A stretch of 64,000 nucleotides of DNA from Haemophilus haemolyticus_M (lineage in GTDB: Bacteria > Pseudomonadota > Gammaproteobacteria > Enterobacterales > Pasteurellaceae): NCBI RefSeq assembly GCF_003490935.1, contig NZ_QQGD01000001.1, positions 248,001 through 312,000 of the forward strand, given 5' to 3'. The notes beneath the pieces are model-generated. The model made no database searches. It was not told where the DNA came from and saw nothing but the letters and a program-made list of their open reading frames with translations. The translations under genes were made by a program, and so were the position numbers. Positions 44,073 to 51,927 of this stretch are shown here, piece after piece (the stretch's first letter is position 1; every line of letters starts with the position of its first letter).

Positions 44073-45182
44073 ATGACACAACAATATGCTATCGATACTT
44101 TATTAGCTCAAGCAGGCAATCGCAGCGATGAGCGTACGGGTGCGGTTTCTACACCAATTTTTCTATCTACGGCTTATGGTCATTATGGTATCGGTGAAAG
44201 CACGGGATTTGATTACACACGTACCAAAAACCCAACTCGTACAGTATTAGAAGAAACGATAGCTAAATTAGAGAATGGAGATCGTGGCTTTGCGTTTTCT
44301 TCTGGTATGGCTGCAATTCAAGTTTTGATGACGCTTTTCACTGCCCCAGATGAATGGATTGTTTCTAGCGATGTGTATGGTGGTACTTATCGATTATTAG
44401 ATTTTTCTTATAAAAATAACAATAGTGTAAAACCTGTTTATGTTAATACAGCATCTGCTTCTGAAATTGAGGCGGCAATTAATCCAAATACGAAAGCGAT
44501 TTTTATTGAAACCCCATCGAATCCTTTAATGGAAGAATGTGATGTGGTTGAAATTGCAAAACTTGCGAAAAAACATAATTTGATGTTGATCGTGGATAAT
44601 ACGTTTTTAACGCCTGTGCTTTCTCGCCCATTAGATTTAGGCGCTGATGTGGTGATTCACAGCGGGACCAAATATATTGCTGGTCATAATGATGCACTTG
44701 TCGGGTTGATTGTTGCAAAAGGGCAAGAACTTTGTGATCGCATTGCTTATATTCAAAATGGTGCGGGTGCAGTACTTTCACCTTTTGATTCTTGGCTGAC
44801 TATTCGCGGTATGAAGACCCTTTCTTTACGCATGAAACGCCATCAAGAAAATGCACAAGCTATTGCGGAATTTTTAAAAGCTCAACCACAAGTGGAATCG
44901 GTGCTTTATCCAAATAAAGGTGGAATGTTGTCTTTCCGTTTACAAGATGAAGCTTGGGTTAATACATTCTTAAAATCCATCAAATTGATTACTTTTGCAG
45001 AAAGTTTAGGCGGCACAGAAAGTTTTATTACTTATCCTGCTACTCAAACTCATATGGATATTCCAGAATCCGAGCGTGTAGCTCGTGGGATTACTAATAC
45101 CTTGTTGCGTTTTTCAGTCGGTATTGAAAATGTAGAAGATATTAAAGCGGACTTATTACAGGCTTTTGCAAACTTAAAATAA
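44073..45182 (+). CDS. metB: Cystathionine gamma-synthase / PLP trans-sulfuration enzyme
   Basis: Cys/Met metabolism PLP-dependent enzyme. 369 residues from the ATG at 44073 behind AGAGGA; an upstream in-frame start adds 24 unlikely residues. The PLP lysine is in VIHSGTKYIAGHND. The substrate end SLGGTESFITYPATQTH is typical of the MetB/MetC group; MetB and MetC cannot be cleanly separated by motif, so beta-lyase activity is also possible. It lies 12 bp before ldhA in the same direction. Confidence 0.88.
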   Translation: MTQQYAIDTLLAQAGNRSDERTGAVSTPIFLSTAYGHYGIGESTGFDYTRTKNPTRTVLEETIAKLENGDRGFAFSSGMAAIQVLMTLFTAPDEWIVSSDVYGGTYRLLDFSYKNNNSVKPVYVNTASASEIEAAINPNTKAIFIETPSNPLMEECDVVEIAKLAKKHNLMLIVDNTFLTPVLSRPLDLGADVVIHSGTKYIAGHNDALVGLIVAKGQELCDRIAYIQNGAGAVLSPFDSWLTIRGMKTLSLRMKRHQENAQAIAEFLKAQPQVESVLYPNKGGMLSFRLQDEAWVNTFLKSIKLITFAESLGGTESFITYPATQTHMDIPESERVARGITNTLLRFSVGIENVEDIKADLLQAFANLK

Positions 45183-45194
45183 TTGGAGCAAACC

Positions 45195-46190
45195 ATGAAA
45201 ATTGCAATCTATAGCACTAAAAGCTATGACCGAAAATATATTGAGCTCATTAACGCGAAATATAATTTCGATTTAGAATTTTTTGATTTTATGTTGAACG
45301 AGAGCACCGCGCGTTTGGCAGAACATTGCGAAGTAGTATGCATTTTCGTGAATGATAATGGTAGCCGAAAAGTATTAGAAAAATTAGCCGCACTTGGTGT
45401 GAAAATCGTGGCTTTGCGCTGTGCCGGTTTCAATAATGTTGATTTAAAAGCCGCTCAAGAATTGGGCATTCAAGTTATACGCGTTCCAGCTTATTCGCCT
45501 GAAGCGGTAGCGGAACATACCATTGGTTTGATGATGACACTGAACCGTCGAATTCATCGTGCTTATCAGCGTACCCGAGAAGCGAATTTCTCTCTTGAGG
45601 GATTAATTGGTTTCAATATGCACGGACGCACGGTCGGCGTAATCGGAACGGGTAAAATTGGGATTGCGGTGATGCGAATTTTGAAAGGTTTTGGCATGAA
45701 TATCTTGGCGTACGATCCTTTTAAAAATCCAGTGGTGGAAGAACTGGGTGGACAATATGTTGAATTAGATGAGCTTTATGCTAAATCTCATGTGATTACG
45801 CTCCATTGCCCAGCAACGCCAGAAAATTATCATTTATTAAATCGCGAGGCTTTTGCCAAAATGAAAGATGGCGTGATGATCGTTAATACGAGCCGCGGTT
45901 CTTTGATTGATACTCAAGCCGCAATTGATGCGTTAAAACAGCGTAAAATCGGTGCGTTAGGTATGGATGTGTATGAGAATGAGCGAGATTTGTTCTTTGA
46001 AGATAAGTCTAACGAAGTGATTCAAGATGATATTTTCCGTCGTTTATCTTCTTGCCATAATGTATTGCTGACAGGCCATCAAGCATTTTTAACCGAAGAG
46101 GCACTAACCAATATTGCGGATGTGACTTTATCAAACGTTTATAAATTGAAGTCTGGTAAAGTGTGTGAAAATATTATTTTGCCGTCTTAG
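45195..46190 (+). CDS. ldhA: Fermentative D-lactate dehydrogenase
   Basis: D-2-hydroxyacid dehydrogenase family, reducing pyruvate to D-lactate with NADH. 331 residues. The NAD-binding motif GRTVGVIGTGKIGIAVMRI is at about 145-163. The catalytic His is in LLTGHQAFLTEEA near the C-terminus, as in E. coli LdhA. The ATG at 45195 fits the family start MKIAIYSTKSYD. Confidence 0.94.
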   Translation: MKIAIYSTKSYDRKYIELINAKYNFDLEFFDFMLNESTARLAEHCEVVCIFVNDNGSRKVLEKLAALGVKIVALRCAGFNNVDLKAAQELGIQVIRVPAYSPEAVAEHTIGLMMTLNRRIHRAYQRTREANFSLEGLIGFNMHGRTVGVIGTGKIGIAVMRILKGFGMNILAYDPFKNPVVEELGGQYVELDELYAKSHVITLHCPATPENYHLLNREAFAKMKDGVMIVNTSRGSLIDTQAAIDALKQRKIGALGMDVYENERDLFFEDKSNEVIQDDIFRRLSSCHNVLLTGHQAFLTEEALTNIADVTLSNVYKLKSGKVCENIILPS

Positions 46191-46309
46191 CTTTTGGCAA
46201 TTAAAACGATTAGTTTACATTTTTTAAAACGGTGTTATTCTGCACCCCACTTGTAAGTTTAAAAAAAGCCCTTATATAGGGATTCCATTCACAAAATAAG
46301 GAAAACAAA

Positions 46310-46633
46310 ATGAGCGAAGTATTACACATTAATGACGCAGATTTTGAAAGTGTTGTAGTTAATTCAGATATCCCCGTTTTATTAGACTTTTGGGCACCAT
46401 GGTGTGGTCCTTGCAAAATGATTGCGCCAGTGTTAGATGAACTTGCGCCTGAATTTGCGGGTAAAGTTAAAATCGTGAAAATGAATGTGGATGACAACCA
46501 AGCAACGCCAGCACAATTTGGTATTCGTAGTATCCCAACATTATTATTGATTAAAAATGGTCAAGTTGTTGCAACTCAAGTTGGCGCATTACCAAAAACT
46601 CAATTGGCTAACTTCATTAACCAACATATTTAA
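46310..46633 (+). CDS. trxA: Thioredoxin
   Basis: Disulfide reductase, 107 residues, with the active site WCGPC at 31-35 and the cis-Pro in IRSIPTLL. Stands alone; terminator follows at 46675-46701. Confidence 0.97.
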   Translation: MSEVLHINDADFESVVVNSDIPVLLDFWAPWCGPCKMIAPVLDELAPEFAGKVKIVKMNVDDNQATPAQFGIRSIPTLLLIKNGQVVATQVGALPKTQLANFINQHI

Positions 46634-46674
46634 TAGTTGCTTAAAGTTATAAGTAACTTTAGAGTATTGATAAG

Positions 46675-46701
46675 ATTGCCCCTTAATGGGGCAATTTTTT
46701 T
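46675..46701. terminator. Terminator after trxA, convergent with the OsmC-like gene
   Basis: The stem ATTGCCCC / GGGGCAAT with a 5-nt loop is followed by T7. Confidence 0.92.
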
Positions 46702-46733
46702 GTCTGAAATTTAGATGAACGACTTGATGAGAA

Positions 46734-47198
46734 TCAAAGCACTTGCTCAAATTCTATATTTAAAGGAAAGGCTTTGATTATCGTGTTGTAAACAAAACAA
46801 CAGCGTAATGCGTTTTGTGTGAGTTGTGTGAAGATATCATCGGTTAAATCTGATGAAATAAAAATTTTAATTTTTCCGTCATTAATGACAGGCTGCTCAC
46901 TATAGCCGCGAACACCCAGTAAGGTTAAAGGATTGGCGAGGTTGAGCCAAATTTTTCCTTCCATTTCTACAATATCGGCTCGTTGTTGAGCAAAATGGGC
47001 TTTTACACTGCTCAAAATGCCACCTAAAATAGAAACAGCAAAATAATCTACCGCACTTTTTTGTAACGATTGGTTATCAAAATTGACTTGTGAATAGAGC
47101 GAGATACTGTCATTCGGGGTGAATAATTTAATTTCTTCTCCGCGTAATACGGCTCGATATTTCGCTGTAAAACATTCACTTTCAGGTACGTTATACAT
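46734..47198 (-). CDS. OsmC-like small protein
   Basis: A 154-residue soluble protein. The pattern of a central helix (SAVDYFAVSILGGILSSVKAH) and a late segment ALRCCFVYNTI followed by a short strand resembles OsmC/Ohr folds. The second OsmC Cys is matched by C132/C133, but the first (peroxidatic) Cys position in the central helix has no Cys, so classical peroxidase activity is unlikely. Function unknown. It overlaps the upstream MetE-like gene by 8 bp and has a GAGGGA ribosome site inside it, so it is the tightly coupled last gene of the cluster. A reverse uptake core lies at 47050-47058. Confidence 0.6.
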   Translation of the reverse strand: MYNVPESECFTAKYRAVLRGEEIKLFTPNDSISLYSQVNFDNQSLQKSAVDYFAVSILGGILSSVKAHFAQQRADIVEMEGKIWLNLANPLTLLGVRGYSEQPVINDGKIKIFISSDLTDDIFTQLTQNALRCCFVYNTIIKAFPLNIEFEQVL

Positions 47199-48360
47199 AA
47201 CGTTCCCTCAATATTGATTTTGCCTCATTTAATACCTTAAGTTTGGCTTCAATAATGTCAAAACCATTTAAAGGGCGGTTAGAAAAAGTGGCAAATCCAC
47301 AATCTGGATTTAGCCAAATTTGCTCTGGTGGAAGGTAATTTAAGGCTTTTTCCGCTCGTTGAACAATCTGATCTACGCTTTCCACTTCATCAGAACGAGG
47401 ATTGATGACCCCTAAGCCTAAAATGCATTTTTGTCTTAAGATTTCACTTTCTAATAACGAACTTAATTCTCCCGCTCTTGGCGTAGAAAATTCGAGCATT
47501 AAAATATCAGGTAATGCCGATTCAAATAAATCCACTAATGATGTATAAGGCCCGCGCAGTAATACGCTTTCATCTTTGCTCCAGTTGCCTCGGCATACAT
47601 GTAGTGCGGTTTTGATATTTTTATTTCTTGAATACTCAAAGATTTGAGTAATTAAACTTTTTGCAAACTGTAGTTCTGCTGCAAAATCTTGTTTTTCGCT
47701 TAATGCTGCACACATAAATGAACGTGTTTGATGATGGCTAAAAATAACTTCAGTCAAAACAGGCTCATCAAATTGAACTACGCTTACGCCTAGCTCACAC
47801 AAATGATCAATTTCTTGCTTTAAGATAGCAACAACATCTTTTGCCATTTCTTCTTTTGATGAATAATGTTGCCCTGACACAGGCGAAAGCCACATGGAGC
47901 GAGCCATTAAGTAAGGCCCTGGCAAGGTTGCTTTAATTAGCTGCTTAGTTAGATTTTTCAATAGCAACATTTCATCTGCGACTAAAGATTGTTTGTAGCT
48001 GATTTTTCCCACGCAAATAGCATTCTTTATGGAAAGTGCGGGAACATCCAAGGTTTCTAGCATTGACTCAAAAATTTGCTTTTCTTTAATGTGATCGAGC
48101 ATTTCACTCATGCTCATTAAGGTCGCGCCTTGAATTTTTTGTGCAATAAAAGAAAGGTAATTGTCGCGAAGTAATTCACCGCTAGTGATGATATCAATGC
48201 CAGTTCGTTGTTGAAGTTCGACAATTTGTTTCGTTTCTTGAACAACGATTTGCACAAGCTCTGCTGTGGTTATTTTGCCGAGTGCGTGCTTTTTACGCGC
48301 CATCAAAAGTGCTTGGCTACGAGGCATTGAGCCTAAAAGGGAGGTTGTGAAAAGTTCCAT
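47191..48360 (-). CDS. MetE catalytic-domain protein (core cobalamin-independent methionine synthase-like)
   Basis: A 389-residue protein corresponding to the C-terminal half of MetE only; the folate-binding N-terminal domain is missing. All four zinc ligands are present: H254 and C256 (HVC), E290 (LMLEFS) and C354 (NPDCGF). The homocysteine-binding motif QFDEP is at 196-200. It should therefore move a methyl group to or from a thiol with an unknown donor. The ATG at 48360 fits the family start MELFTTSLLGSMPR; a TTG/ATT-type extension upstream is rejected. It follows the PhnD-like gene after a stable hairpin and overlaps the next gene. Confidence 0.82.
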   Translation of the reverse strand: MELFTTSLLGSMPRSQALLMARKKHALGKITTAELVQIVVQETKQIVELQQRTGIDIITSGELLRDNYLSFIAQKIQGATLMSMSEMLDHIKEKQIFESMLETLDVPALSIKNAICVGKISYKQSLVADEMLLLKNLTKQLIKATLPGPYLMARSMWLSPVSGQHYSSKEEMAKDVVAILKQEIDHLCELGVSVVQFDEPVLTEVIFSHHQTRSFMCAALSEKQDFAAELQFAKSLITQIFEYSRNKNIKTALHVCRGNWSKDESVLLRGPYTSLVDLFESALPDILMLEFSTPRAGELSSLLESEILRQKCILGLGVINPRSDEVESVDQIVQRAEKALNYLPPEQIWLNPDCGFATFSNRPLNGFDIIEAKLKVLNEAKSILRERYV

Positions 48361-48372
48361 AGAAAATCCACA

Positions 48373-48401
48373 ATGATGGGCGTTTATTACACGCCCATCA
48401 T
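48373..48401 (-). other. Perfect hairpin between the PhnD-like and MetE-like genes
   Basis: An 11-bp perfect inverted repeat ATGATGGGCGT / ACGCCCATCAT with a 7-nt loop occupies most of the 53-bp gap, from 12 bases upstream of the MetE-like start. No U run follows on the gene strand. It may be an RNA-processing or translational control element, or a protein-binding palindrome. Confidence 0.8.
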
Positions 48402-48413
48402 GACATATCAATC

Positions 48414-49220
48414 TTAAAAGAATTTTAAATATTCATTGGCAGCTTGTAATTGAGCAAAACCTTCTGTTCTACCCGCAACCCAACGTTTTAATCCTTCCAA
48501 ATCCATCATTTCTTTATGTTCTGGATTGTTGTAATCCATTTTGAACAAGGTTTCGGTGAATGCATTGAATTTGGTTTCATCTAATTCCACGCGCCCACTG
48601 AAAATACAATGGTCAAATGATGGTGTTTTTGCAAGTACTCGAACTGTTGCTGGATCGAGTGTGCCATCTTTTGTCCAACGTTCAAAGTTGAAATCTAACA
48701 TCCATGTTGCCACGACTTGGCGATCTTTTAATGCATTGGCTGCATCTAATTCACCGCCTACATGATCGCCGTGCAAACCAACACCCACATCAAAGCGTTT
48801 TTCTACATAATCTTGACCAAATTCCAAGCCATGTTGATGTAAAAACTCGATTGGAATTAACCGCGCTTGTGGAGAATCTATCGCACCAAAAGCAATAGTT
48901 TTATTTTTTAAATCTTCAATCGATTGGATGTTTGGATCATTAACAACTAAATAGCTTTGACGATCTTGGTCGGTATCACGCATGGCACCATTTAAGGTTT
49001 TACCGCCACTACGTAAGTAACCATCTAACCAAGCTAGGGGAGAGTTCCACGCTACATCAATTTCATTATTGAGTAACGCATCAACTTGTCCTTTGTAATC
49101 TTTGAAATACACGGGTTCAATAGAGAAGCCTTCTTTTTCGAAAAAGTCTGCAATAATGCCCCAAATCACTGTCACTTGTGGGGCGTAGATTACCGCCCCA
49201 ATTTTTAATTTCTCACTCAT
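48414..49220 (-). CDS. PhnD/SsuA-type substrate-binding domain protein without signal peptide
   Basis: A 268-residue periplasmic-binding-protein-fold domain of the phosphonate-binding (PhnD-like) superfamily, with WNSPLAWLDGYLR and GAIDSPQARLIP. There is no signal peptide or lipobox: the N-terminus MSEKLKIGAVIYAP goes straight into the first strand, so it is probably cytoplasmic. No permease or ATPase gene lies nearby. Its ribosome site (GCGGTGA) is formed by a reverse uptake core at 49226-49234 that also touches the upstream stop. Ligand unknown. Confidence 0.8.
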   Translation of the reverse strand: MSEKLKIGAVIYAPQVTVIWGIIADFFEKEGFSIEPVYFKDYKGQVDALLNNEIDVAWNSPLAWLDGYLRSGGKTLNGAMRDTDQDRQSYLVVNDPNIQSIEDLKNKTIAFGAIDSPQARLIPIEFLHQHGLEFGQDYVEKRFDVGVGLHGDHVGGELDAANALKDRQVVATWMLDFNFERWTKDGTLDPATVRVLAKTPSFDHCIFSGRVELDETKFNAFTETLFKMDYNNPEHKEMMDLEGLKRWVAGRTEGFAQLQAANEYLKFF

Positions 49221-49233
49221 TTTTCACCGCACT

Positions 49234-50361
49234 TTATGGAATTTGTTGACCTGTAATGGCTTTACCTAACCAAATATTTAGCACATCGACACTTGGCGCC
49301 ATCACTTGGCTTGCTAATGCATCGCGTAAATAGCGTTCCATTGGTCCCATTTTGTTATAAGCTTTGCCACCGCCAATACGCATACCAATTTGTGCAAGAG
49401 TAATCGCATTTTCGCTCGCGATAATACGAGCAGCTAATAATTTAGCCAAGGCATCAGTATCCCCTTCTGTGGCTGCTCGAGCCGCATCTTGCGTAGCACA
49501 TACAGCAGCGTTTGTGTTTGCATAGATTTTAGCTAAGTGAATTTGCACGGTTTCGATTTCAGCTAATGCAGTGCCCGATGTGTATTTACGGTGTGTTGAA
49601 TGTTTAATTGCTTCAGTAAGCACGGCTTTACAGACGCCACTATAGACAGCTGCCAAACCGCAAATAAAGGCTGGTGCAATGCCACCAAATACTTGTTCTG
49701 CGCCTGCGCCAACTTCACCAATACGCCAGCTACGATCCAATGGCATATCGGTCATGCGCATAAAGCAAGAGACATTGCTACGCATACCTAATCCATTCCA
49801 GCTATCGGCTTCAAAAGTTAAGCCTTGAGTGCCAAGTGGAAGCACCCAGTTATCAATAGTTTCACCATTTTCGGAAGGCAAAAGTGCTAAATAATAAGAG
49901 GCATAATTGCCCGATGTCACCATGGATTTTAAGCCATTGAATACTACATGTTCAGCATTAAATTGTGCGGTTGCATCGGTAATATAGAAGTGAGTTCCAG
50001 TGCCTAATTCACTATAGGCGAGTGCGGCAAAGGTTTGATTTTGAACAATGTCAGAAAAGATTTTTTGTTTGAGTTGAGCGCTGCCGAATAGATTTAAACA
50101 ATTCACTGCAACGTTACTCATCATGTAACAGAGACCAGCAGAGGCTGAACTTTCAGCTAATGCCATACAGACTTCAGCGTGTTCTTTTAGGGTTAATCCC
50201 ATTCCGCCGTATTCTTTTGGAATTAAAAGTGAAAACCAACCGGCTTTACCTAATTCCTTAAATGCCTGAACAGGAAATTCTTTTTTTTGATCGAGTTCGT
50301 CGGCGTAAGGCTCAATAAACTGTTCCGCTAACTTTCTCACCTGAGTATAGATTTGCGACAT
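49234..50361 (-). CDS. Acyl-CoA-dehydrogenase-fold flavoprotein lacking the catalytic Glu
   Basis: A 375-residue protein with the complete acyl-CoA dehydrogenase fold: N-terminal helices, the FAD-contacting LIPKEYGGMGL and SELGTGTHF segments, and C-terminal GGKAYNKMGPMERYLRDA. The usual base Glu (QIYEGTSE) is replaced by QVMAPSVD (A355), and the alternate Glu of isovaleryl-type enzymes is not seen either. This pattern is known in flavin monooxygenases of the fold (DszC, SfnB) that use O2. An oxidative role on a sulfur or nitrogen compound is inferred. First gene of the four-gene cluster, with AAGGA ahead of the ATG. Confidence 0.8.
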   Translation of the reverse strand: MSQIYTQVRKLAEQFIEPYADELDQKKEFPVQAFKELGKAGWFSLLIPKEYGGMGLTLKEHAEVCMALAESSASAGLCYMMSNVAVNCLNLFGSAQLKQKIFSDIVQNQTFAALAYSELGTGTHFYITDATAQFNAEHVVFNGLKSMVTSGNYASYYLALLPSENGETIDNWVLPLGTQGLTFEADSWNGLGMRSNVSCFMRMTDMPLDRSWRIGEVGAGAEQVFGGIAPAFICGLAAVYSGVCKAVLTEAIKHSTHRKYTSGTALAEIETVQIHLAKIYANTNAAVCATQDAARAATEGDTDALAKLLAARIIASENAITLAQIGMRIGGGKAYNKMGPMERYLRDALASQVMAPSVDVLNIWLGKAITGQQIP

Positions 50362-50472
50362 AATATATCCTTATTGTGTGTTGAGAAAAACTTTCTACGA
50401 GGCGGATATTATTATGCTCAGTTTCTTTTTTCTAGTATTTAATTCAAAATAATTTCAGTAATGTGACGTGGA

Positions 50473-51261
50473 TCAAGAAAAAATCTGGCAAGCATTTTCC
50501 CATGTGGCTTTTTTAATCAATTCTGCAGATTCATTTCTTAAGGTGCAAAGGGCTTTGAAACTTTCCACAATACGCTCTGGTCGATTAGGTTGGCCTTGAA
50601 AACCAAATACAGGCATATCTGGACTGTCTGTTTCCAACACTAAGGCATCAAGTGGTAGTTTTGCAATCGCTTGACGAGTTTTATTGGCGCGTTCATAAGT
50701 GATAGTGCCGCCAACCCCGATTTTATAACCTAAATCAACAAAGCGTTTTGCTTGATCGTAGCTTCCTGAAAAACCGTGTACCACGCCAAGTTTAGATAAT
50801 GGAATACGTTTTAAAAAAGTAAAAATTTGATCATGGGTTTTTCGACTGTGAATATTGACGGGTAAGTTAAATTGCTTTGCCAAATAAAGTTGGCTTTCAA
50901 AAAAATGGCATTGTTTCGCCCAAAGTTCATCGGTGAGCAAATCAGGAATCGTGCGTTCTAAACCAATTTCTGCCACCGCCGTGCAATTTGCATCACGATT
51001 TTTTAAGGCTTGTTCTAACAGAATCAAATCATTTTCGGCGTGTTCTTGAATATAAAGAGGATGGAGCCCAAGCCCATAGCACAAATTATTAGGAAAAAGT
51101 GCGGTCATATTTTGGATTGTTTTAAAATCAGCTTCTTTCACTGCCACAATCAGTATTTTTTGCACATCGGCTTGCTTAGCATTATCAACAAGCTGTGACA
51201 AAGGATCCCCAGTAAATTGTTGGAGATAATCAAGATGCGTGTGAGTGTCGAAGAAAGGCAT
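50473..51261 (-). CDS. tatD: TatD-family metal-dependent DNase
   Basis: TIM-barrel hydrolase of the TatD/YcfH family. 262 residues. Metal-site motifs: DTHTHLDY at the N-terminus, GLGLHP, NIHSRK, VHGFSGS and LETDSP. Which TatD paralogue (YcfH, TatD or YjjV) cannot be told from motif alone. It precedes the accessory cluster by 111 bp and follows ppiB after a terminator. Confidence 0.9.
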   Translation of the reverse strand: MPFFDTHTHLDYLQQFTGDPLSQLVDNAKQADVQKILIVAVKEADFKTIQNMTALFPNNLCYGLGLHPLYIQEHAENDLILLEQALKNRDANCTAVAEIGLERTIPDLLTDELWAKQCHFFESQLYLAKQFNLPVNIHSRKTHDQIFTFLKRIPLSKLGVVHGFSGSYDQAKRFVDLGYKIGVGGTITYERANKTRQAIAKLPLDALVLETDSPDMPVFGFQGQPNRPERIVESFKALCTLRNESAELIKKATWENACQIFS

Positions 51262-51283
51262 GAGAATTTTCCTTTAGGTCGAT

Positions 51284-51310
51284 AAAAAATGGCGGAATTC
51301 ATCCGCCATT
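51284..51310 (-). terminator. Terminator between ppiB and tatD
   Basis: The stem AATGGCGGA / TCCGCCATT with a short loop is followed by T6 on the minus strand, directly after ppiB. Confidence 0.9.
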
Positions 51311-51315
51311 CACCA

Positions 51316-51825
51316 TTATTCTACTGAAACCGATGTAATCACTACATCTTCAGTTGGAACATCTTGATGAAAGCCTTTGTTGCCTGTTTTCACTTTTTTG
51401 ATTTTATCCACAACATCCATACCTTCAACCACTTCACCAAATACCGCATAGCCCCATTCTTGAACGACTTCGCGACCAAACATTTCTTTTGAACGATAAT
51501 TTAAGAAATCGTTGTCTGCCACGTTAATGAAAAATTGTGCGGTCGCTGAATGTGGATCTGAAGTACGAGCCATTGCAATGGTTCCACGTTTGTTACTTAA
51601 ACGATTGTTCGCTTCATTTTGGATAGGTGCTTTGGTTGCTTTTTCGCGCATACCGCTTTCCATACCACCGCCTTGAATCATAAAGCCATCAATAACACGG
51701 TGAAAAATTGTGTTATTATAAAAACCATCTTTGCAGTAATTTAAGAAGTTTTCTGCTGTAACTGGAGCTTTATCAAAATCCAATTTAATTTTAATGTCGC
51801 CAAAGTTTGTGTGTAACGTAACCAT
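51316..51825 (-). CDS. ppiB: Peptidyl-prolyl cis-trans isomerase B (cyclophilin)
   Basis: Cytoplasmic cyclophilin, 169 residues. The active-site motif FHRVIDGFMIQGG, then MARTSDPHSATAQFFIN, are intact. Divergent from cysS with 102 bp between. Confidence 0.96.
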   Translation of the reverse strand: MVTLHTNFGDIKIKLDFDKAPVTAENFLNYCKDGFYNNTIFHRVIDGFMIQGGGMESGMREKATKAPIQNEANNRLSNKRGTIAMARTSDPHSATAQFFINVADNDFLNYRSKEMFGREVVQEWGYAVFGEVVEGMDVVDKIKKVKTGNKGFHQDVPTEDVVITSVSVE

Positions 51826-51927
51826 TTTGTTTTCCTTCTGAAAAATTAAGGGTCGTATTATTCCACAATCGAGGTAAAAGTGCTATAAAAGTGCGGTTTG
51901 TTTTTATTTCATTTTACGAGCTTAAAA

